From: Alphaproteobacteria bacterium
GTDB lineage: Bacteria > Pseudomonadota > Alphaproteobacteria > Puniceispirillales > Puniceispirillaceae
Direction of reading: 5' to 3'
NCBI GenBank assembly: GCA_016780775.1
Contig: JADHLI010000021.1
Location: forward strand, 1 to 32,974
Length of the DNA: 32,974 nucleotides
Part shown: piece by piece, positions 17,101 to 24,588 of the stretch
Layout: each line of letters begins with the position of its first letter
Numbering within the stretch: the stretch's first letter is position 1
Made by a program: the position numbers and the translations under genes
The notes under the pieces: model-generated
What the model saw: the letters and a program-made list of their open reading frames with translations, nothing else
What the model was told of the DNA's origin: nothing
The model's database searches: none

Positions 17101-18074
17101 TTAACCAAACCCATCTCTTTCAAGGCAGGACCAAATTCACCTACCATCACTTTCATCTGCTTACCCCATTCTTCAGCACCCATCGGTGATGTTGAGTCAA
17201 GTCCTGAATTCATCAGGTACGCCTGATAAAGCGAATGTCCCATAGCTTTCATCATGGCGGCTTCTAATTCATCACGACGTGCTTTATCTACTCCGGCGTG
17301 TGTTGCGTAGCCTCGCACCGTTGCCAACTCAAGATCTATGCCCATCTCAACAGAAGTCTTTGCTGCTGGAATTGGAGCCATTGAGTTTCTGTCTAGAATA
17401 ACTAGCGGACAAATATCACCCGCTTCAATTGGTGAAGCAGCCTCTGACAAGTTTAAAACACCCACATCAACTGCACCAGCAACTAATTGGGTTGCAAGCT
17501 CAGCGCCACCGCCGAATGGGAGATAATTTGGCATAGGCTGACCCATCTTTTTTGCCCACAGGTAAACTGTAATATGGTCAATCGTACCAGATTGCGTTCC
17601 ACCGTAAGAGATTGCGTCACCAGCTTTCACACCAGCAACGAATTCTTCCGGCGTTTTATACTTTGATGTTTTACAGTTAACCATTAGGATTTGCGGGTCA
17701 TTAGTGCCGCGGCCCAACGGAGCCATATCATCAATTGCAAGCTTGGTCTTGCCAGCCGCCATTGATATAGCATGGCCTACTGTAAACATAATAATTGAGT
17801 TTCCGTCAGCGGGTCTGTCTGCAAAATAATTCATCGCAGCAGCACCACCGCCTCCTCGTTTATTCACAACAACCATATCCTGCTTCAGCTCACGCCTTGT
17901 TCTGATCATCATCATCCGTGCATTCACATCTGTACCCCCACCGGCACCCGCATGTGTAATCACTTCAATTGCTGGCTTGTCATCTGAAATCGCAGGGGTT
18001 GCTGTTAGAGCCATCACACCAGCGACGGCAGCAGCAGCAGTACCTGCAGATAAAAGCATCTTCATCTTTTTCAT
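17097..18074 (-). CDS. tctC: Periplasmic solute-binding protein TctC (tripartite tricarboxylate transporter)
   Basis: A 325-residue extracytoplasmic receptor. A signal peptide covers about residues 1-30 (Lys-rich start, Ala/Val core, cleavage near PAIS-DD). The mature protein begins IEVITHAGAGGGTDVNARMM, the ligand-site loop usual in TctC/BugT proteins, with VVNKRGGGGAAAMNY next and YGGTQSGTIDH later. It captures a carboxylate for TctBA. A GGGAGG Shine-Dalgarno precedes the ATG by 9 nt. A putative GntR operator lies 39 bp upstream, so this transporter operon is probably part of the island regulon. Confidence 0.92.
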   Translation of the reverse strand: MKKMKMLLSAGTAAAAVAGVMALTATPAISDDKPAIEVITHAGAGGGTDVNARMMMIRTRRELKQDMVVVNKRGGGGAAAMNYFADRPADGNSIIMFTVGHAISMAAGKTKLAIDDMAPLGRGTNDPQILMVNCKTSKYKTPEEFVAGVKAGDAISYGGTQSGTIDHITVYLWAKKMGQPMPNYLPFGGGAELATQLVAGAVDVGVLNLSEAASPIEAGDICPLVILDRNSMAPIPAAKTSVEMGIDLELATVRGYATHAGVDKARRDELEAAMMKAMGHSLYQAYLMNSGLDSTSPMGAEEWGKQMKVMVGEFGPALKEMGLVN

Positions 18075-18112
18075 TTGTCATATCCTCCCAGATATCATTT
18101 ACAAATTTATTT

Positions 18113-18122
18113 TGGTATACAC
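18113..18122. promoter_or_regulatory. Putative GntR operator 2 (TGGTATACAC) upstream of tctC
   Basis: Matches 8 of 10 positions of the perfect TGGTATACCA site at 11060 and keeps the GTATAC core; with the preceding T it reads TTGGTATAC. It lies 39 bp upstream of the tctC start, a promoter-proximal position where the core TATACC (minus strand) could overlap a -10 element. Confidence 0.6.
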
Positions 18123-18134
18123 TATTCCAAATAT

Positions 18135-18171
18135 GGTTAAAGTTAACCCCATTTCTTGCCCTATTGGCAAG
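18135..18171. promoter_or_regulatory. Two further inverted repeats upstream of tctC
   Basis: GGTTAA-AG-TTAACC (18135-18148) is a near-perfect palindrome beside the GntR-like site and could bind a second regulator. CTTGCC-CTATT-GGCAAG (18155-18171) is a perfect 6-bp hairpin nearer the 3' end of the upstream isomerase gene; it lacks a clear T-run on the minus strand, so termination there is unproven. Confidence 0.4.
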
Positions 18172-18236
18172 CCCTTCAATTGAATTCAGTTTGAATGTTT
18201 TGCACAAAGCGAAATGAATTCAATTTTTATTCTTTT

Positions 18237-19079
18237 TTAATCTATTTTTACCCCTGCCTCTGCGGCTCGTGCCACCATATAGTCCCGGCCCGCCAGCATA
18301 TCATCTATTGTTGTAAAGCCATTTGTGTAATGGCCTTTATAGCCAAGCCCTTCAATTTTTTTGAACATGGCACCAAAATCTATAGTGCCTTCACCCGGAC
18401 GCTGATGAATTTCATAAGACCCGTTATTATCGGCTAGCCGCACTTCGTGGCAGAAAGAAAAATCAACGGCATCAATGAAATTAGAAATGCCAACCCCGGG
18501 CAGAAAATGAGCATGATTGGCGGTAAAAGACCAACGCAAAGCAGGGCTGTTAATTTCAGTTAAGAAATGCATTGTCTCAGCTGGAGTTACCGGCATGTAA
18601 TTCACTTCTGCTAAAACGGGCTCCCAGTTCAAATTTTCGAGCAGCAGAAGCACCCCTTTTTCTTCGGCATAACCAGCCATGCGTTTCAGCCGGTCGATGG
18701 CAGTTTGCATCCGAAGGGTGCGGCAGGCAGTAAAGTGATACCCCCCATGCACCACAATCCAGTCGGCGCCAACCTGCGGGGCAAGATCAATATAAGCTTT
18801 AAGATACGCATCTACCGCATCACGGCAAAAAGGCGAAAACTCAGCAACATTCACCCCAGAAAGCGTGTGTAGACCTAGATTTATATTGTGCCTTTCTTTG
18901 AGCGCACGCACACCAGCGATACGTTCAGCATCAAAACTTTCCAGCGCGTTAGGGTGAATATCTGTCTGCACATCAATGAAATGCACATCATTTTTAGCTG
19001 CCCATTCCAGCCCATCTTCAACAGACACCCGGCGGCCAATATCAATACCTATGCGTTGTTTTAGTGTTTTGCCTGACAT
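18237..19079 (-). CDS. Sugar phosphate isomerase/epimerase family TIM-barrel protein
   Basis: A 280-residue AP-endonuclease-2/xylose-isomerase-like TIM barrel. Candidate metal and acid-base residues are H71 (GLHTLSG), H111 (VVHGGYH), E148 (LLENLN), H189/H191 (NHAHF), H211 (CHEVRLAD) and E230 (RPGEGTIDF), a pattern typical of metal-dependent keto-sugar isomerases or epimerases. It has no signal peptide. GGGGG precedes the ATG. It is the last gene of a caiB-crotonase-isomerase operon, 44 bp after the crotonase. The context suggests it isomerises a hydroxylated acid before or after CoA activation, but the substrate is unknown. Confidence 0.8.
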   Translation of the reverse strand: MSGKTLKQRIGIDIGRRVSVEDGLEWAAKNDVHFIDVQTDIHPNALESFDAERIAGVRALKERHNINLGLHTLSGVNVAEFSPFCRDAVDAYLKAYIDLAPQVGADWIVVHGGYHFTACRTLRMQTAIDRLKRMAGYAEEKGVLLLLENLNWEPVLAEVNYMPVTPAETMHFLTEINSPALRWSFTANHAHFLPGVGISNFIDAVDFSFCHEVRLADNNGSYEIHQRPGEGTIDFGAMFKKIEGLGYKGHYTNGFTTIDDMLAGRDYMVARAAEAGVKID

Positions 19080-19123
19080 AAACTTTTCCCCCTAATCATG
19101 CCGCTAGCTAATTTGGTGTGCGC

Positions 19124-19936
19124 TCACCTACCTTTAAATTGTGGCTTACGCTTTTCCATAAAGGCGCGCCGTCCTTCAATATAATCCTCGCTATCAAAGC
19201 AGGCTTTCACCATTTCTGCTAATTTATCCAAATCACGCTCTGTGCTTGGCTTTTGCAAATCTTGTGTAATCGCCTTAATTGATCCCATTGTCATTGGCGC
19301 ATTTTCTGCGATACGGCGACTATAATCTGCTGCATAGGCGGCAAGCATATGTGCCGGTAAAACCCTGTTAACAAGCCCCATATCATAGGCTTCTTGGGCA
19401 CTGAACTGACGAGCTGTAAAGAAAATTTCTTTTACCATAGCGGGCCCGACCAGCGCATTTAGCCGCGACACCCCTTCAAAACCATAGCCTAGCCCCAACT
19501 TGGCAGCTGGCACCGCAAAACGTGATTTATCTTCGCAAATGCGCAAATCACACGCCACAGCTAGCGCCATGCCGCCGCCGATACAATACCCTTGAATATA
19601 GGCGATAGTAGGCTTAGGAAAATTAAAGACACTAGAATAAAATTTGGCTGTAGCTGCTTGATATGCAGCGACCTGTTCCTCGCTATTGCGCTCTTTTTCA
19701 AACTTTGAGATATCTGCGCCTGAAGCAAAGGCTTTACCGCCTGCCCCTCTTATCATTAGCAAGCGAACCTCATCATCACTTGCCATAGCGTTAACCTGTT
19801 CGGCAGCAGCCTGATACATTGCCATGGAAACCGCATTATGACGCTCAGGATTATTGATAACAATATGGCCTGTAGCCTCCACAACGCCTGCTAAGATATT
19901 ACCATCCGCATATTCATTTAATTGTGAGAATTTCAT
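19124..19936 (-). CDS. Crotonase-fold enzyme (enoyl-CoA hydratase/isomerase family), non-canonical
   Basis: A 270-residue protein with ISKF-type crotonase features: NNPERHNAVS, AFASGADISKFE (oxyanion hole 1) and YIQGYCIGGGMALAVACDLRI (oxyanion hole 2). As in the paralogue at 10169, both classical hydratase Glu positions are Ala (GGGMALA and VPAAKLG). Its ATG overlaps the caiB stop codon by 4 nt (ATGA), which implies translational coupling. It probably acts on the CoA ester made by the CoA-transferase. Whether it hydrates, isomerises or cleaves is open. Confidence 0.86.
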   Translation of the reverse strand: MKFSQLNEYADGNILAGVVEATGHIVINNPERHNAVSMAMYQAAAEQVNAMASDDEVRLLMIRGAGGKAFASGADISKFEKERNSEEQVAAYQAATAKFYSSVFNFPKPTIAYIQGYCIGGGMALAVACDLRICEDKSRFAVPAAKLGLGYGFEGVSRLNALVGPAMVKEIFFTARQFSAQEAYDMGLVNRVLPAHMLAAYAADYSRRIAENAPMTMGSIKAITQDLQKPSTERDLDKLAEMVKACFDSEDYIEGRRAFMEKRKPQFKGR

Positions 19937-21111
19937 ATCACGCCCTTTTCCGATAATGCGGTAATATCTTCTTTGCTGTAGCCAAACTCTTCTAATATTT
20001 CTTCACTATGCTCTCCTGCGAGTGGAGGAGGCTTGCGAATTTCAGATTTTGAGCTGCTCATCATAATGGGCTGACCTACAATCTGTGTTGGGCCACGTTC
20101 GGTACTGACCATGTCGCGGGCAATTCCTAGATGCTGAACCTGTGGGCTCTCAAACACCTTATCTATCGTATTTATCTCCCCGCAAGGCACTCCTACCTCG
20201 TTCATTTTCTCGATCCAGTAAGCAGAGCTTTGCGTGCAGAAATTCTCATTAATCAGCGCATTAAGCGCCTTACGGTTATCCGACCGTGCTTTACCATCTG
20301 CAAATTTGTCTGAATCCATACGCGGATCAGCTAGCGTTTCTTTAAACCGCAGCCATATATGCTGACCAGCTACCGCAATATTGATAAAGCCATCACTCGT
20401 TTCAAAAACGCCTGTCGGAATAGAGGTAGGATGGTCATTACCAGCTTGCGCCGGCACTTCACCATCCATTAGCCAGCGTGTAGCCTGGAAATCCAGCATC
20501 GCAATTTGCGCTTGCAATAGCGATGTTTGTACCCACTGCCCCTCCCCTGTATGCTCGCGCCGCAAAAGGCCCAGCAACACGCCTTGCGCTGCAAAGCCGC
20601 CAGCCGTTAAATCCGCGATAGGGATACCGACCCGCATTGGCCCTTTGCCAGGCTCACCAGTGATAGACATCAATCCGCCCATCCCTTGCGCAATCTGATC
20701 AAAGCCTGGCCGTTTAGCCAGCGGACCGTCTTGGCCAAAACCAGAAATTGAGGCATAAACGATTTTAGGATTTAGTGCCTTGATGGTTTCATAATCAATC
20801 CCAAGGCGGAATTTTACATCTGGGCGGTAATTCTCAACAATAACATCTGCTTTTGCAGCAAGGCGCAAAAACACCTCCACGCCTTCTTCTGATTTAAGAT
20901 TCAAGACCAGAGAGCGTTTATTACGGTGTAGGTTCTGGAAGTCCGACCCATCGCGCTTGCCGCCCATATCCGATGCGGTAGGCGCTTCAATTTTGATGAC
21001 ATTTGCGCCCCAATCGGCCAGCTGACGCACGCAAGTCGGACCTGAACGCACGCGCGTTAAGTCTAAGACTGTATAGTTAGATAGAATATCACTTGCTGGC
21101 TCAAAACCCAT
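19933..21111 (-). CDS. CaiB/BaiF-family (class III) CoA-transferase
   Basis: A 392-residue class III CoA-transferase, which moves CoA between carboxylic acids through an aspartyl-CoA intermediate. VLDLTRVRSGPTCVRQLADWGANVIKIE opens the fold, and HRNKRSLVLNLK (61-72) and VENYRPDV are family motifs. The catalytic Asp is D167 in PIADLTAGG, and the C-terminal LAGEHSEEILEEFGYS is typical. The length is complete. GGGGAAG lies just before the ATG. It heads the caiB-crotonase-isomerase operon, with the third GntR-like operator 114 bp upstream. It probably activates the pathway acid; donor and acceptor are unknown. Confidence 0.9.
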   Translation of the reverse strand: MGFEPASDILSNYTVLDLTRVRSGPTCVRQLADWGANVIKIEAPTASDMGGKRDGSDFQNLHRNKRSLVLNLKSEEGVEVFLRLAAKADVIVENYRPDVKFRLGIDYETIKALNPKIVYASISGFGQDGPLAKRPGFDQIAQGMGGLMSITGEPGKGPMRVGIPIADLTAGGFAAQGVLLGLLRREHTGEGQWVQTSLLQAQIAMLDFQATRWLMDGEVPAQAGNDHPTSIPTGVFETSDGFINIAVAGQHIWLRFKETLADPRMDSDKFADGKARSDNRKALNALINENFCTQSSAYWIEKMNEVGVPCGEINTIDKVFESPQVQHLGIARDMVSTERGPTQIVGQPIMMSSSKSEIRKPPPLAGEHSEEILEEFGYSKEDITALSEKGVI

Positions 21112-21359
21112 TTTTCTTCCCCATCATGACCGCTTTTTTTCTTAAGAAGAACGCGGTTTCTTCCGCATTTCAAGTAAAAACATTAGCGCCTTGATATGAA
21201 CGCTATGATATTGAAAATGAAATATTGTATACCAAGTAAAGAAGTCTTAACGTTATGCTGTCAATGAATTAATTTCTGTTTTCCATCTCAAGAAAAACAA
21301 AACGTTTAAAGATAGATAGCAGCTTCTAAAGACTGGCCAGCCCTGATTGAATATATAGA
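21112..21359. promoter_or_regulatory. Divergent regulatory region between caiB and sulfatase genes
   Basis: A 248-bp AT-rich spacer. It contains the GntR-like operator at 21225 and a GAAGAA/TTCTTC inverted repeat at 21146-21163 near the caiB start. No coding capacity was recognised. The sulfatase start at 21360 has no visible Shine-Dalgarno (TATATAGA directly precedes the ATG), so its initiation may be weak or unusual. Confidence 0.5.
21225..21234. promoter_or_regulatory. Putative GntR operator 3 (TTGTATACCA) between caiB and sulfatase
   Basis: Matches 9 of 10 positions of TGGTATACCA around the same GTATAC core; the next base is A, giving TTGTATACCAA. On the minus strand it reads TTGGTATACAA, and its TATACA could be a caiB -10 element. 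It lies 114 bp upstream of caiB and 126 bp upstream of the sulfatase gene, so it could control either or both. Confidence 0.62.
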
Positions 21360-22934
21360 ATGAAAAGTTTATTTTTACTTTTTGACAGTCTCAACCGTTC
21401 TGCGCTGGAAGCCTATGGCGGCACTAATGCGACGCCTAACTTTAATCGGCTAGCAGCACGTTCTGCTATATTTGACAATCATTATGCTGGCTCCCTGCCT
21501 TGCATGCCCGCCAGACGGGACATGCATTGTGGGCGGCTAAATTTTCTGCATCGAAGCTGGGGCCCTTTAGAGCCCTTTGATGATAGTTTTGCTGGTCAGT
21601 TAAAAAGCGCTGGCCTCTATAGCCATCTGATTTCAGATCACTATCATTATTTTGAGGATGGGGGGGCAACCTATCACACCCGTTATTCCAGCTGGGATTT
21701 TATTCGTGGACAGGAATCAGACCCCTATGTTGCCATGGTGACACCGCCGCTTGAACGCTTCCGCGCACAATATCATCCCCTACAATTCGAAGAAACCAGA
21801 GACGGGCATCGTTTGCAGGGTATGATAAACCGAAGCGCGGTCAAACAAGAAGCGGATTATCCGATTGTGAAATGCGTGGATGCGGCGCTGGAATTTCTGC
21901 AAGGCAACCATACTTCCGACAGCTGGTTTTTGCAGATGGAGACGTTTGATCCGCATGAGCCTTTTGCGGCCCCTGCCCGTTTTCGCCAAGAATATAGCGC
22001 CGAAGATACGGGCTATGAAGGGCCTATTTTGGATTGGCCGCGCTACCGAAAGGTGGAGGAAACTAAAGCTGAAATCGCTGAATTAAAGGCAAATTATGCA
22101 GCGCTTGTGCGGTTTTGTGACGAACAGTTGGGACGCATCCTAGATAAGATGGACGCATTAGGCCTATGGGATGATACGGCGATAATCTTGACAACTGACC
22201 ACGGATTTTTGCTCTCTGAGCATGATTGGTGGGCAAAAAACAGAATGCCTTTCTATAATGAGGTCGCACATATTCCGCTTATGATTTACCATCCGGAAAT
22301 GACCTTGCCGGGCGGAACCCGCATCAGCGCGCTGACCCAAACCACAGATTTGATGCCTACAATACTCGCATTGCATGAGGCAGAACACCCCTCGCAAATG
22401 CTAGGGAAAGCACCAAAGCAAGTACTGGGGCAAGTACTGGGGCAAGTACCAGAGCAAGTATTAGGGCAATCTCTATTAGCCTATCTGTTTGACCAGCCTC
22501 GCGATGCCCGCCCAATCGCCCTTTATGGCATTTTCGGCGGCGCACTTAATGCTACCGATGGCCGCTATACCTATTTCTGCTATCCAGAGAATATGGAAAG
22601 TCAGGAGTTGTTTGAATATACATTGATGCCGATGCATAACCGTAGCTTATTCGAGCTTTATGAGTTGGAACCCGCTACGCTTTATCGCGGTTTTTCCTTT
22701 ACCAAAGAAGCACCTGTATTAAAGCTCCCAGCCTTTGCCAGTGCCAAGCGTTCACCGCGGCAAGGTGGGTTTAGTGATACCCAAACCTGTCTATATGACC
22801 TGCAATCAGACCCGCAGCAATTGCGTCCTTTTCGGGATGCCACTATTGAAGCCGAACTTAGGAAGCTTATTTTGGCAGAAATGCGTGCCCATGAAGCCCC
22901 AGAAGAGCTGTATAAACGTTTTGATTTAACTTAA
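21360..22934 (+). CDS. Type I (formylglycine) sulfatase, cytoplasmic form
   Basis: An alkaline-phosphatase-superfamily sulfatase of 524 residues. The metal-site Asp is D9 (LFDSLNR) and the formylglycine core is C48-M-P-A-R52 in LPCMPARRD. D280-H281 (TTDHGFLLSEHDWW) completes the metal site, with a Lys two residues after the Trp pair. It has no signal peptide, so it should act on an imported sulfate ester; a phosphonate or phosphate diester substrate is possible because sister families share the fold. Residues 346-371 hold a tandem QVLG repeat encoded by 12-bp units, a low-complexity insertion between the catalytic part and the C-terminal subdomain. No formylglycine-generating enzyme gene is in the window. 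It is divergent from caiB, with malonyl-CoA synthetase downstream. Confidence 0.85.
   Translation: MKSLFLLFDSLNRSALEAYGGTNATPNFNRLAARSAIFDNHYAGSLPCMPARRDMHCGRLNFLHRSWGPLEPFDDSFAGQLKSAGLYSHLISDHYHYFEDGGATYHTRYSSWDFIRGQESDPYVAMVTPPLERFRAQYHPLQFEETRDGHRLQGMINRSAVKQEADYPIVKCVDAALEFLQGNHTSDSWFLQMETFDPHEPFAAPARFRQEYSAEDTGYEGPILDWPRYRKVEETKAEIAELKANYAALVRFCDEQLGRILDKMDALGLWDDTAIILTTDHGFLLSEHDWWAKNRMPFYNEVAHIPLMIYHPEMTLPGGTRISALTQTTDLMPTILALHEAEHPSQMLGKAPKQVLGQVLGQVPEQVLGQSLLAYLFDQPRDARPIALYGIFGGALNATDGRYTYFCYPENMESQELFEYTLMPMHNRSLFELYELEPATLYRGFSFTKEAPVLKLPAFASAKRSPRQGGFSDTQTCLYDLQSDPQQLRPFRDATIEAELRKLILAEMRAHEAPEELYKRFDLT
22395..22472 (+). repeat. 12-bp in-frame tandem repeat in the sulfatase gene
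   Basis: Four clear units of CAAGTACTGGGG type occupy 22419-22466 (the first two identical, the others with a few substitutions). Two diverged units precede (22395-22418) and half a unit follows. Each unit encodes Gln-Val-Leu-Gly or a variant. Because 12 is divisible by 3, copy-number change would alter loop length without a frameshift. Confidence 0.88.
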
Positions 22935-22947
22935 TTATAAAAATGCA

Positions 22948-22999
22948 CCTTAAATTGTAACCTCAAATTGTAGCCTAAAATTGTAGCTTAAAATTATAG
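22948..22999. repeat. 13-bp intergenic tandem repeat, four units
   Basis: Between the sulfatase stop and matB, four consecutive 13-nt units share the core AAATTGTA(A/G)CCT, starting at 22948, 22961, 22974 and 22987; the last is the most diverged. The array ends 11 nt before the matB ATG and therefore fills its leader. It includes many stop codons and encodes nothing. Confidence 0.85.
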
Positions 23000-23010
23000 A
23001 AAGTATCTCG

Positions 23011-24519
23011 ATGACCAACCATTTATATGACACAATTTTTTCTACCCATGAAAACAGCGAGAAACCTTTTCTGATAGATGATGGCGGCAAGGTTAGTTAC
23101 CGTGATTTCTTGCAGCGCGTGAACCAGATCGCAAACGCGCTTATCGCTTCAGGCCTTAAGACCGGCGATAGGGTAGCGGTGCAAGCCCAAAAATCAAAAG
23201 CCCAGCTTGCCCTATATGTGGCGACGATAAAGGCAGGCGGCGTCTATTTGCCGCTGAACACCGCTTATACCGCACATGAGCTTGATTATTTTATCAATAA
23301 TGCCGCAGCTAGCATCATTGTTGTGGATGCAAAGAATGAGGAAAAAGTAAGCGAGATAGCTAAAAGAGAGGGAGCCTGCCTGTTAACCCTTAATCAAGAT
23401 GAAAGCGGCAGCCTTGTTAGCCTTGCGGACCAACAGGAAGAAAGCTTTAGCGCGGTCGCCAGAGGCACAGAAGATTTAGGCGCGATTTTATATACCTCTG
23501 GTACAACCGGACGTTCCAAAGGCGCCCAGCTTTGCCATCGTAACCTTATTTCTAATACCGAAGTATTAAAAGATTTCTGGCAGTTTACAGCAGATGATGT
23601 TCTCTTACATATGCTGCCTATTTATCACACACATGGGCTGTTTGTGGCATGTAATCTGCTGGCTTTTGTGGGCGGGACAATGATATTCCTGCCGCGTTTC
23701 GATGCGGAGGCGGCACTTTCTTGGATGCCAAAGGCCACCAGCATGATGGGTGTTCCAACTTTCTATACTCGTCTGCTAGCAGAAGAACGGTTTGATGCAG
23801 CGCTAACCGCGCATATGCGGCTATTTATTTCCGGCTCTGCACCGCTACTGGCTGAAACACACAAACAATTTGAAGCGCGTACAGGTAAAAAGATTCTGGA
23901 ACGCTATGGCATGACGGAAACGAATATGAGTACCTCCAACCCTTATGATGGTGCCCGCATCGCTGGTACTGTGGGTGTTGCGCTGCCTGGCGTGGATGTC
24001 CGTATCGCCGATGACCACGGCAACAAACTCGCTGATGGTGAGATAGGCATTATTGAGCTTAAGGGCGATAATGTATTTACAGGCTATTGGCAGATGCCTG
24101 AAAAGACGCAAGAATCCTTCCGCTCAGATGGCTATTTCATCACTGGCGATATGGCACGAATAGATGAAAATGGCTATATCGTTATTGTTGGCCGGGATAA
24201 GGATTTAATTATCTCTGGCGGACTTAATGTCTATCCAAAGGAAGTGGAAGGGTTAATAGATGAAATTGAGGGTGTTAGCGAATCAGCCGTTATTGCTGCC
24301 CCACACAAGGATTTTGGCGAAGCGGTAGTAGCGATAGTTGTTCGCGAAGACACACGCCTGACCGAAGCAACCATAACAGAGACGTTACAAGAAAAGCTGG
24401 CAAAATTTAAACAGCCCAAAGCAGTGATATTTGTTGAAGCCCTGCCCCGTAACACGATGGGCAAGGTACAAAAAGCAGAGCTACGCAAGAGCTATGATAG
24501 TTTATTTGCCAGCCTTTAA
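23011..24519 (+). CDS. matB: Malonyl-CoA synthetase
   Basis: An ANL-superfamily AMP-forming ligase of 502 residues, close to MatB in its signatures. ILYTSGTTGRSKGA near residues 158-171 is the P-loop. LPIYHTHGLFVA and the malonate-specific-looking ERYGMTETNMSTSNPYDG near 296-313 follow. The hinge is GRDKDLIISGGLNVYPKEVE, and the C-terminal catalytic Lys is in NTMGKVQKAEL. It converts malonate, CoA and ATP to malonyl-CoA; methylmalonate is a common second substrate. It lies 76 bp downstream of the sulfatase, with only a weak ribosome-binding site and the 13-bp repeats before it. Its presence hints that malonate is an end product of the island. Confidence 0.88.
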   Translation: MTNHLYDTIFSTHENSEKPFLIDDGGKVSYRDFLQRVNQIANALIASGLKTGDRVAVQAQKSKAQLALYVATIKAGGVYLPLNTAYTAHELDYFINNAAASIIVVDAKNEEKVSEIAKREGACLLTLNQDESGSLVSLADQQEESFSAVARGTEDLGAILYTSGTTGRSKGAQLCHRNLISNTEVLKDFWQFTADDVLLHMLPIYHTHGLFVACNLLAFVGGTMIFLPRFDAEAALSWMPKATSMMGVPTFYTRLLAEERFDAALTAHMRLFISGSAPLLAETHKQFEARTGKKILERYGMTETNMSTSNPYDGARIAGTVGVALPGVDVRIADDHGNKLADGEIGIIELKGDNVFTGYWQMPEKTQESFRSDGYFITGDMARIDENGYIVIVGRDKDLIISGGLNVYPKEVEGLIDEIEGVSESAVIAAPHKDFGEAVVAIVVREDTRLTEATITETLQEKLAKFKQPKAVIFVEALPRNTMGKVQKAELRKSYDSLFASL

Positions 24520-24588
24520 CTGGGCATGGTAATTTACAATATGAAAAAGGGCAAAACTGGCTTAAACATGCCAAAAAGGGATAATAAC

